Shown piece by piece: positions 9,369 through 16,028 of a stretch of DNA of 36,436 bases. Within the stretch, counting starts at the first letter, position 1. Each line of letters opens with the position of its first letter. The DNA is from a virus: positions 1 to 36,436 of IMG/VR virus record IMGVR_UViG_3300028800_000212. The stretch is one strand, 5' to 3'. The position numbers and the translations under genes were made by a program. The notes beneath the pieces were generated by a model that was given only the letters and a program-made list of their open reading frames with translations, was not told the origin of the DNA and made no database searches.

Positions 9369-9519
9369 ACTGCTTCTTTCCAAAGAAATTTAAGATGAAT
9401 TCAATGATGCTATTGGACTTCAAGTTCGGATTTATCCCAATCATAAAATCAACGAGTGCAATGATGAGCGGTGCGATAAGTTCTTTATGGTTCAGGATAA
9501 AGTCAATGAGCTGTTGCAT
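9367..9519 (-). CDS. 50-residue hydrophobic peptide, possible holin-like membrane protein
   Basis: A short frame with ATG at 9519 and stop at 9369-9367. It has a very good ribosome site (AAAGGAG, 7 bases before ATG), which is the main reason to call it. The peptide starts MQQLIDFILNHKELIAP, has a hydrophobic core (LIIALVDFMIGI), then a polar turn and an amphipathic helix ending FFGKKQ. This is one membrane segment or a hairpin with a basic tail, which fits a small holin or another membrane peptide. It lies just downstream of the HNH gene. No family was recognised. Confidence 0.6.
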   Translation of the reverse strand: MQQLIDFILNHKELIAPLIIALVDFMIGINPNLKSNSIIEFILNFFGKKQ

Positions 9520-9571
9520 TTTCTTTCTCCTTTCTTAAAAGTAATCTCATTTCGCAATATTAATTAAACTA

Positions 9572-10051
9572 TCATGATGGAGATAATATTCCAATTAATT
9601 TTATAGCAAATAATTCTTTTCTTTTAGACTGATCTCTTTTTCGTTCTTGTAGGTTTTTGCAAATTCTGCAGCGTCTCGCGCCGTTATATCGATTTTTTGA
9701 GAAAACAAGATTAGCGCCTTTGTATTCATGTCCTTTCGGACAATGAGTTTTAGAGGAATTCTTGTAAGCAATTGTATTTTCGGCTCGGTGAGTATTCATC
9801 CATGTTGTTACTTGTTCCAAATGATCAGGATTCACGCAGGATTTGTTTTTACAGAGATGATCCAGCTCAAATCCTTTTCTGACTCGGCGGGCTTTGATTA
9901 ATTGGTATGAAATCCGATGAGCTTTTTTTGGCCCATCCATTTGAAAGATTCCGTAACCTTTTTGATCTTTGTAAGCTGTCCATAGCCAACAAGTGTCAGT
10001 CTTGTTGACTTTAGCCCAGAATCTATCTTCCATAGATTCTGGGCATAACAT
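9572..10051 (-). CDS. HNH homing endonuclease (free-standing)
   Basis: A 159-residue HNH endonuclease. Residues 8-24 (DRFWAKVNKTDTCWLWT) are the usual entry. The core is DHLCKNKSCVNPDHLE at 64-79: D64-H65 metal/catalytic pair, N75 and H78, with C67 and C72 for zinc. A second zinc pair lies in CPKGH (104-108) and CRIC (128-131), followed by a basic tail. Such enzymes spread by cutting alleles lacking them and often sit beside conserved genes; this one follows the major capsid gene. Two starts are possible: ATG at 10051, or ATG at 10033, nearer the family's usual beginning. Neither has a clear ribosome site, and both lie in or by a perfect RNA hairpin. Confidence 0.9.
   Translation of the reverse strand: MLCPESMEDRFWAKVNKTDTCWLWTAYKDQKGYGIFQMDGPKKAHRISYQLIKARRVRKGFELDHLCKNKSCVNPDHLEQVTTWMNTHRAENTIAYKNSSKTHCPKGHEYKGANLVFSKNRYNGARRCRICKNLQERKRDQSKRKELFAIKLIGILSPS
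10014..10044. other. Perfect 13-bp inverted repeat over the first HNH codons
   Basis: GCCCAGAATCTAT at 10014-10026 and its exact complement at 10032-10044 are separated by only five bases. In the minus-strand mRNA this hairpin covers codons 3 to 13, including the alternative start at 10033. It could hide the start from ribosomes, but it could also be a DNA-binding palindrome. Confidence 0.8.
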
Positions 10052-10055
10052 TAAA

Positions 10056-10073
10056 ATTTGACAGAAGTCAAAT
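10056..10073 (-). terminator. Small hairpin between capsid and HNH genes
   Basis: A 7-bp perfect stem (ATTTGAC/GTCAAAT) with a 4-base loop lies just after the capsid stop on the minus strand, followed by TTTTAAT. It may be a weak, leaky terminator that lowers expression of the HNH gene relative to capsid. The stem is short and AT-rich. Confidence 0.4.
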
Positions 10074-10085
10074 CACAGTCTATAA

Positions 10086-11378
10086 CTAGAATTCCTGCAG
10101 CTGTACCTGAATAACTCCATTGTGCCCCGGTCTGGTGGTATAGAAGTTTCCATAAAATCCGACTCTGAGCTCTGCCTGGTCAGCTCCTGGCACTCGTAAT
10201 ATTTCTATTTCATCCATATATTTCAGGATATGAGGTGCGGGATTCTGGGATCTCAAACACCAGGAATCCATTTCAAGGCAATAGATCAATCCGTCAGGAC
10301 AGCTTCTATCGGGAAATACCGACATCACGGTATTCGCTCCATTGACCTGCACGCCTCTGAATCCAATTTCTCCGATTCTTTCATCGATGTACTGGACTTT
10401 ACTTCCCAAACTTGTAATCAGGGCTGTATAGGTTGCATAAGAACAAATCCCTGTATCTACGCGTCCACCATTCAACGCGATTCTTCCTGTGCCTTGAAGA
10501 AGAGCTTCTTCTAGCGACAAAGCAGATCCGTTGAATGTAACCCCTGCCAAGCGCTGCACATCCAAGTTCCTATTCACTCCAAAAAATGAATCGGATACAG
10601 GAGGGCCGGCAATAGGTAGCCATGCTGCAAATCCGGCTAATTTTAAAAGTGAGTTAGTTCCACTCGATCCTGCAGGTTGGAAGTTGTTATTAGAAGAGTT
10701 TGGCAAATCCCCTTGAACGGCAAGGAAATAGGTAGTTGGCCAATCTGCTACAATGTTAGTAGCCGAAGTGACGGTGAGTACGCCTGTATTTCGATTCACG
10801 GCAGTAATCAATGCAGTATCGGTTGGAGCGGTTCCAGAACCATCTACGAATTGAATCGCTTGAAGAGTTTGTCCGTTTTCAAATTGGACGGCATCATCTG
10901 GATTCGTGAGTAGGATAGTAAAAGTAGTTCCAGACACCAAAGCTACTGTTTGAATCTGACCAATCGTACCCGCACCGTTTCTAAACATGGCAGAAGCCAA
11001 ACGATTGACACCTGTTTGGAAAGCGGCATCGATCATGAGTTCTGCGCCATCAATGAAAGCGCCAGGATCCGTTTGAGCTGCAGCCAAAAGCTGTCCATCA
11101 ATCGTGGCGAGTGAAAAGTCGGATACTCGAGTAATGAGAAATTCTGCCACGTTGGGGGAGGTCTGATTCCCGAATGCATTGGCAAATGTAGCACTTGCGC
11201 CTTGGGAAAGACCAAAGACGACTGGATTGGGATAGTACTTACCAGGGAACTTTTCTTCTTTATGGACCATGGCTACTGTGGGATTGTCTTTATAGGTGAG
11301 CCATTGAACCTTTTGTTGGTCATAGAGTTCTTTTAAAATACCGGCCACGGTGGACTGGGTAATAGGCGATGAAGCCAT
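10086..11378 (-). CDS. Major capsid protein (candidate)
   Basis: A 430-residue protein with ATG at 11378 preceded by CCGAGGTG. It lies two genes after the portal and right after the scaffold-like gene, separated from it only by the plus-strand island. Length and composition fit an HK97-fold capsid: a helical N-terminus (ILKELYDQQKVQWLTYKDNP), an extended arm, an FANAFGNQTSP loop, and a beta-rich middle. The C-terminal half (DERIGEIGFRGVQVNG, SVFPDRSCPDGLIYCLEMD, WCLRSQNPAPH) looks like the A-domain of podovirus capsids. No cleavage site was identified. Order of genes and length are the main arguments. Confidence 0.8.
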   Translation of the reverse strand: MASSPITQSTVAGILKELYDQQKVQWLTYKDNPTVAMVHKEEKFPGKYYPNPVVFGLSQGASATFANAFGNQTSPNVAEFLITRVSDFSLATIDGQLLAAAQTDPGAFIDGAELMIDAAFQTGVNRLASAMFRNGAGTIGQIQTVALVSGTTFTILLTNPDDAVQFENGQTLQAIQFVDGSGTAPTDTALITAVNRNTGVLTVTSATNIVADWPTTYFLAVQGDLPNSSNNNFQPAGSSGTNSLLKLAGFAAWLPIAGPPVSDSFFGVNRNLDVQRLAGVTFNGSALSLEEALLQGTGRIALNGGRVDTGICSYATYTALITSLGSKVQYIDERIGEIGFRGVQVNGANTVMSVFPDRSCPDGLIYCLEMDSWCLRSQNPAPHILKYMDEIEILRVPGADQAELRVGFYGNFYTTRPGHNGVIQVQLQEF

Positions 11379-11382
11379 AGAA

Positions 11383-11439
11383 ACACCTCGGTTTGTTTAG
11401 GAGAGTTAATTAAGAGTCGGTCGCAAGTGCCCGAGGTGT
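11383..11439. promoter_or_regulatory. Capsid leader inverted repeat that could cover the ribosome site
   Basis: ACACCTCGG at 11383-11391 and CCGAGGTGT at 11431-11439 are exact complements, 39 bases apart. In the minus-strand mRNA the second arm contains the GAGGTG ribosome site of the capsid gene, whose ATG is at 11378. A 9-bp stem would hide it until opened. A promoter for the capsid would have to lie upstream of, or in, this region. Confidence 0.6.
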
Positions 11440-11506
11440 GATCGAATTTGGGCGATGTGTCGTAATTAGACTGGCTCTCTTAATAAGGAAAAGTTAAGAT
11501 TCCTCG

Positions 11507-11755
11507 ATGGATAAGATAGAATTAAGCATCCCCATCCCCATAAACAACTCTTCTGCGGGAGCTACTGAGGAGGATATTCAGGAATCCCGATTCATTGCAG
11601 AAGTTTTTCAAGCTACTTTGGAGAGCCTTCAACTCGCTTTTGAATCCGAACTTACCGAGAGAGATCAGTGTATGCTGAGAATGTTTGTTTTGAATTGTGC
11701 ACACGATATTCAATTCTTTATATATAATTATAAGAAATCTTCATCCTCGCATTGA
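11507..11755 (+). CDS. 82-residue protein of unknown function
   Basis: A small acidic protein on the plus strand between the capsid and the lipoprotein gene. ATG at 11507 has only a distant purine-rich stretch (AAGGAAAAG, about 14 bases upstream), so the start is uncertain. Residues 1-20 are extended and polar. Residues 20-75 look helical (EEDIQESRFIAEVFQATLES, ERDQCMLRMFVLN), followed by a Lys/Ser tail. I recognise no family. It stops one base before the -35 box of the lipoprotein promoter, and that tight packing favours a real gene. Confidence 0.5.
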   Translation: MDKIELSIPIPINNSSAGATEEDIQESRFIAEVFQATLESLQLAFESELTERDQCMLRMFVLNCAHDIQFFIYNYKKSSSSH

Positions 11756-11783
11756 TTGACTTTTTCATACAATTTGTCATACT
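11756..11783 (+). promoter_or_regulatory. Promoter of the lipoprotein gene with two TCATAC elements
   Basis: TTGACT (11756-11761), a 16-base spacer and CATACT (11778-11783) form a plausible sigma-70-type promoter. TCATACAA at 11765-11772 and TCATACT at 11777-11783 lie in the spacer and over the -10 box. The same elements with nearly the same spacing occur at 26337-26365. The ATG at 11790 is only 7 bases past the -10 box, so the mRNA may be leaderless. Confidence 0.6.
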
Positions 11784-11789
11784 AGATCT

Positions 11790-12179
11790 ATGACAAAACA
11801 AATATTAGGAATGATGGTGGTTTTAAACTTAGTCGGTTGTGCAAGCCTTCATAGCAGGGTCTTTGAGCAAATTCATGAAGGCGACTCATTGGAAAAGGTA
11901 GTAGGAACTCTAGGACAGCCGGAGCATTTCAAATACATTTCAAAAGTCAATGCGATGCAATACATTTACCTTGAATCACGTGATATGTGTTCCATCGTGG
12001 TGAAGGATGGACGAGTATTTACGACCTATTGTGAAGAAAATCCAGGCTATGTCAGTGCTGGAGCAGGAATCGGGATATTCCTTCAGGGAATGGGACAAGG
12101 GATGCAGCAGAATCAGACACGAATGGTGAATTGCCATAGCTACGCGATTGGCAATACTGTTTCAACCAATTGTTATTAA
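11790..12179 (+). CDS. Outer-membrane-type lipoprotein (moron; possible superinfection exclusion)
   Basis: A 129-residue protein. MTKQILGMMVVLNLVGC is a lipoprotein signal with lipobox LVGC (Cys17). The mature part has a helix-strand pattern (HEGDSLEKVVGTLGQPEHF, then AMQYIYLESRDMCSIVVKDG) that resembles the BamE/SmpA-like fold, where a helix pair packs on a short sheet. The end is Gly/Gln-rich with three Cys. There is no Shine-Dalgarno, and the ATG falls at the expected transcription start. The gene stands alone, reads against the virion operon and shares control elements with the early region. Lipoproteins in such positions can block receptors or act in lysogeny; that role is inference. Confidence 0.7.
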   Translation: MTKQILGMMVVLNLVGCASLHSRVFEQIHEGDSLEKVVGTLGQPEHFKYISKVNAMQYIYLESRDMCSIVVKDGRVFTTYCEENPGYVSAGAGIGIFLQGMGQGMQQNQTRMVNCHSYAIGNTVSTNCY

Positions 12180-12190
12180 AGTTATACACC

Positions 12191-12213
12191 TGATGAATAT
12201 AAAAAATTCATCA
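12191..12213. terminator. Hairpin between the convergent lipoprotein and scaffold genes
   Basis: TGATGAAT at 12191-12198 pairs perfectly with ATTCATCA at 12206-12213, with a 7-base A-rich loop. It lies in the 43-bp gap where two genes converge, as a bidirectional terminator would. There is no long T-run on either strand, so the call is weak. Confidence 0.4.
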
Positions 12214-12222
12214 TTGATAGAC

Positions 12223-13149
12223 TTAACGACCATTCCTGAGAATGTTCATCAACCTTTCTCTTTTTTCTGCAGGTGTTTCATTTCTCATCTGTCGCGTCGA
12301 GGCTACAGTTGCTGTCGACTGCCCGTTGATTGTTCTCGTTCTTTGAATAGCAGGCTTTGGAGCATGCATCGGTTCAGGTGTCGAAATCGTTCTCGTTCTC
12401 ACAGGATCTTTCGATGCAGGAGGAGCGGGAGGCACCTTTGGTTTTCTGATTCGGTCCATATCTTCATCCTTATTTCTGTAATACTCCTCAGCAAGTTCCA
12501 CCGCTTCTTGAGCGCTAATGTAATCCTTTCCTTGGGATTGTAAAACTACTTGCTCAGCAATGGTATAAGCTAGATCAGCAGCTTCACTTCCCCAATAGTT
12601 TGAGTAAGGAAACTTTTCAGCATCTTTCCGAATGACTTGACTGAGATCTGCCTTATACGAATTGATGACGCTCATATCCTGTCGATTCATCTGATCGAGC
12701 TGAGCTTTCTTCTGAGATTCTTCAAAGGCTTTAATCCTTGCTTCTGCCGCTTCGGTAGCTGCTTGAGCGGCTCGCTCTTCCGGAGTAGGTTCTTTCTTTT
12801 CGTTTGCGGCCATGTAGTTAAAGATGTCCGCTTCTGTGAAACCGAGCATCTTGAGAGCCGCTACAGGATCCGTCTTCTTCTGCTCTTCATATTGCTGAAT
12901 AGTAGCCCGGTACTTCTGCACTTCCGCTTTCTCTTTTAAGACTTGTTCTTGTTCTTTCTTAAATGCTTGGGATCTTCTGACAAACTCGGCTTCTTTCCGG
13001 GCAAGCTGAGCAAATTGAGTAGAAGGAAGCTGAGTTTGACTTGCTGATGGATTTGCTGCTCCTTGCTCGGTCGCTTGCCCATGATTCCCTCCCATCTCCA
13101 TCGGACTTGGACTTGCTTGAGCTACTGCCATTGCTGATTCTTTACTCAT
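12223..13149 (-). CDS. Scaffolding protein (candidate)
   Basis: A 308-residue protein whose ATG overlaps the portal stop (ATGA at 13149-13146). Residues 1-45 are disordered and Gln/Ser/Pro-rich. Residues 48-170 form a strong charged coiled coil (QLARKEAEFVRRSQAFKKEQ...), broken by a short turn near KTDPVAALKMLGFTEADIF. Residues 190-235 are acidic. The tail is basic and Pro/Thr-rich, ending in EKRERLMNILRNG. A coiled-coil protein with a basic end between portal and capsid is the standard setting for a scaffold, the basic end contacting capsid subunits. Order and composition support it; no motif was matched. Confidence 0.7.
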   Translation of the reverse strand: MSKESAMAVAQASPSPMEMGGNHGQATEQGAANPSASQTQLPSTQFAQLARKEAEFVRRSQAFKKEQEQVLKEKAEVQKYRATIQQYEEQKKTDPVAALKMLGFTEADIFNYMAANEKKEPTPEERAAQAATEAAEARIKAFEESQKKAQLDQMNRQDMSVINSYKADLSQVIRKDAEKFPYSNYWGSEAADLAYTIAEQVVLQSQGKDYISAQEAVELAEEYYRNKDEDMDRIRKPKVPPAPPASKDPVRTRTISTPEPMHAPKPAIQRTRTINGQSTATVASTRQMRNETPAEKRERLMNILRNGR

Positions 13150-15071
13150 GCTGCTACTCCTGGAACATTTTGAATGAGATTAGATGTAGGAGGGGGGGTC
13201 GGATTCGCTTGAGGCGTTGCGGTTGGACTTTGTCCCCCTCCTCCACCGGATGCAGGTAATTGTGCTTGTGCCATTATCTGCATGTCTTTGATTTGATTAT
13301 TGAACTGCTCAAGAAGTCTCAAGCGATCATTCGGTGCATTCATGTAGTCTGCATAATTATAATATTCGAGTACGAGTTGCTGAGCGAGCTGTAAATCCAT
13401 AAAAGGTTCAGGGGATCTGTATATACCGTCTTCCACTATCTGTTCTAGGATCTTATGGAGAAGATCCTCTGCAGCATTGGAAAGATTGTCATTCATCTCG
13501 ACGTCCGGCATCGCCATGAGCCGCTTAGCTGTTCTCGGACTGATCATTCCTGCTTGAGTCATCTCCTGAACCTCGCTGATTCTTCCGGTCAGATCCTCAC
13601 TCAAGCTTGAAGTAGGATAGGCCTTAAGAACATATTCATCTTCTTCAAGGTCGATATCTTTCCAATCGATCGTCTCTATGAACCGTGCCGATGGAAACAC
13701 CGCTTCATATCTCTTTTTATTTTTATAAATGTCTCGAGCCACTTCAATGCATTGCCGGGTAATCTCTAGATTAAAGTCTTCCATCTCTTGCTGCATAAAA
13801 AGAAAACGGTCATCGCTGTTTTGAATCAGGGTTCTCATCGCCTTCCCGGATTCCACTCCCAAAGGCACTTCTCCGCTTGCTGCAAGCTTACTCATTCCCT
13901 CTTGCTGATATCCCATCTGGATCAGTTCTCTGACCCATTCTAGAACTTCTGGATTCGTTGCAGGTGGGACTACATATTGAGGGGGAGTTCCCGTGTAATG
14001 AATGATCGCTCCAACATCATTATTCAGATGTTGAGTCACTACTTTAGATCCATTTTCCAAAAGAACCTTAAATGATCCTTGCATCCAGATGGATCTTTGT
14101 TTCAACATCATCGTGCGATTAATCTCGCCTTGAATGACTTGAAGCCTTTCGCAAGCGCCCTGACCGTACCACCCAATCTTTCTCTTCGCATATCGAACAT
14201 GGGCAAATGGGAAATAATCCTTTTCATAGGGCTCTGCTGACGCTCCGTCTCCAATCGAGATGACGTGAACTCCATCCTTGGCGTCATCTCCTGATTTCAA
14301 ATGCCAGGATTCTACGACTTTCACCATATCTGACACGGATCCCTGGCCCCCTACATCTTGATAGTTGGCGGGGGAACAGGTTCGAATCGCTTCTTCGAGC
14401 TCTGGCCACATTTCATAACAAATATCCCGATCCATGATTCTGACTCGGTGTAGTTGCCTAGGCGGTCCATTGATCGTCTCAATAGTATCTACGAATATAT
14501 TATGCGGATATTCACGTTGAAGAGCTACTTTCCCTTCATCGTCATAGATATGGATAAACCCATCACCCCAAACCGCTCCGTCTCCCCATGCATCAATCGA
14601 TCTTTTATGTTGATTCAGCTGATGCGCAATCCCTTGAGCAAACTTAGTCAAGAGCTTCGCTCTTTTCTGAACAGTCCAGTCCCCGCCATTGGTGATAAAT
14701 ACTGGCAAGATTTTGTTCTTTGCCATCTTCGATTCAAGTGTATCAATCAGGCTTTCACAGATATTAAAAGAAATCCTCTGAGCCTGTGGATTGGAGTTCA
14801 TCGTACTTGCTCGAGAAAAAGCGGTTCCAATCGTACTAAAGACCGAGTTCAATCCATAGAGCCGAGATGAGACGACCAATTGCTCCATTCGACTTCCTTG
14901 GTGCCTTTGAATGAATACGACCGTCGCTGCAATTGCCGCAGCCATGTCCTTTTCATCTAAAGTCCACCACCTGAAATTGATCGCTTCGCCTGTTGCGTTG
15001 TCTCTGGGCTCTCTTAAGACCCTTCCCTGAGAGTCGGTAAGAGTCATATTCTTTCGCTCTATTTTTGCCAT
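13146..15071 (-). CDS. Portal protein
   Basis: A 641-residue protein encoded after the terminase genes. The length fits podovirus portals, which form the dodecamer where DNA enters. The N-terminal third contains SRMEQLVVSSRLYGLNS and a helical, basic region (VQKRAKLLTKFAQGIAHQLN), the middle a beta wing (YDDEGKVALQREYPHNIFVD). A long helix follows (MGYQQEGMSKLAASGEVPLGVESGKAMRTL), a hallmark of phage portals where the kinked stem helix is rich in Gly and Ser. The C-terminus is helical then Pro/Gly/Gln-rich. It overlaps the scaffold gene by ATGA and follows a small gene after 19 bases. Confidence 0.8.
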   Translation of the reverse strand: MAKIERKNMTLTDSQGRVLREPRDNATGEAINFRWWTLDEKDMAAAIAATVVFIQRHQGSRMEQLVVSSRLYGLNSVFSTIGTAFSRASTMNSNPQAQRISFNICESLIDTLESKMAKNKILPVFITNGGDWTVQKRAKLLTKFAQGIAHQLNQHKRSIDAWGDGAVWGDGFIHIYDDEGKVALQREYPHNIFVDTIETINGPPRQLHRVRIMDRDICYEMWPELEEAIRTCSPANYQDVGGQGSVSDMVKVVESWHLKSGDDAKDGVHVISIGDGASAEPYEKDYFPFAHVRYAKRKIGWYGQGACERLQVIQGEINRTMMLKQRSIWMQGSFKVLLENGSKVVTQHLNNDVGAIIHYTGTPPQYVVPPATNPEVLEWVRELIQMGYQQEGMSKLAASGEVPLGVESGKAMRTLIQNSDDRFLFMQQEMEDFNLEITRQCIEVARDIYKNKKRYEAVFPSARFIETIDWKDIDLEEDEYVLKAYPTSSLSEDLTGRISEVQEMTQAGMISPRTAKRLMAMPDVEMNDNLSNAAEDLLHKILEQIVEDGIYRSPEPFMDLQLAQQLVLEYYNYADYMNAPNDRLRLLEQFNNQIKDMQIMAQAQLPASGGGGGQSPTATPQANPTPPPTSNLIQNVPGVAA

Positions 15072-15090
15072 ATCCCCCCCGGGAACAGTT

Positions 15091-15420
15091 CTATTTATCT
15101 TCTTCTTCTAATTTCTTCTTATGAGCTTCTTTCTGCGCTTGAATCTCGTCGTAATAAGGAGTTGCGTAAAATAGTATTTCTTCTGGACTGAGTTCATCGA
15201 GTGCATGAGGTGGCTTAATCAGATCCTCAGCTTTCATTTCGTGCACTTCTTCTTTTACGACTGCCTTTGCTTTGAGAGGATTTCCCATCTTTTCGATAGG
15301 ATGCCCTTCCATATTAAATTTGAGCATCAATCCATCGAGCTTAATATAAGTTAATCCCGATTCTTTTCCCTGCTTGATGATTTCAATGATTTCTTCAATC
15401 GTCCATTGAGGTGAAGTCAT
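15091..15420 (-). CDS. Small conserved protein upstream of the portal
   Basis: A 109-residue acidic/basic protein. The N-terminus (WTIEEIIEIIKQGKESGLTYIKLDGLMLKF) forms a helix then a strand, a pattern that recurs in small proteins encoded beside portals of environmental phages. The C-terminal 40 residues are charged and helical (ELSPEEILFYATPYYDEIQAQKEAHKKKLEEEDK in part). No function is recognised. Close spacing to the portal suggests a head-assembly accessory. Confidence 0.7.
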   Translation of the reverse strand: MTSPQWTIEEIIEIIKQGKESGLTYIKLDGLMLKFNMEGHPIEKMGNPLKAKAVVKEEVHEMKAEDLIKPPHALDELSPEEILFYATPYYDEIQAQKEAHKKKLEEEDK

Positions 15421-15434
15421 GAGTTATCCTTTTT

Positions 15435-16028
15435 TCAACACGAGTTATCATTTTTAATTTTTTGAATATCAACATAACTCAATCCAAGCTCTTTCATGTT
15501 CTGATCAGATCCTAATTTCTTAATCGGAACTACAGTGGATTGAGTTTCCTCATAAATAATTTCCTCACCCCGGACTTTTCGACAAAATGCTTCTAATAAA
15601 TCCGTAAATTCTCTTCCTTCCATATCCGATTGTTGTTTCAGCATAAAAATAATGTCCGATGCCTCATCGTCGCGACCCGTATAAGTTTTAAGAGTTTTTC
15701 TTAAGTCTTTTAACACTTTCCCTCTGGCTTCATAAATAGGATTGCTCTTAAATCGATGTCCGCCTTCGGAAACATATTGAGCCTCTAACGCGAATTTTTC
15801 ACGATTTCTCTTGAGATTCCTTTCTATGAAAGGTCTAAAAGTTTCTGGGTTTACATTCTCAAATATCCATAAGTTGTAAGGAAGTTTAATATCATCGACC
15901 GGGGCTTCTTGATAGGATTCATCAGATACTTTTTTATTTTCCGGAAATGACTTTAAATACTTTTCATATTCCTTTTTAAGTTTTTTTTCCTTGAATTTCA
16001 TTCTGAGTTTTTCAATGAATCCCATCAT
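15435..16028 (-). CDS. Unknown protein downstream of the large terminase
   Basis: A 197-residue protein whose ATG overlaps the terminase stop (16028-16025), so it is probably translationally coupled. The N-terminal 25 residues are very basic (RMKFKEKKLKKEYEKYLK), followed by an acidic linker and a helical middle with RNLKRNREKFALEAQ and ARGKVLKDLRKTLKT. There is no signal peptide, membrane segment or cysteine cluster apart from the final Cys. I do not recognise a family. Its base use is more AT-rich than the portal and terminase. Confidence 0.7.
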   Translation of the reverse strand: MMGFIEKLRMKFKEKKLKKEYEKYLKSFPENKKVSDESYQEAPVDDIKLPYNLWIFENVNPETFRPFIERNLKRNREKFALEAQYVSEGGHRFKSNPIYEARGKVLKDLRKTLKTYTGRDDEASDIIFMLKQQSDMEGREFTDLLEAFCRKVRGEEIIYEETQSTVVPIKKLGSDQNMKELGLSYVDIQKIKNDNSC

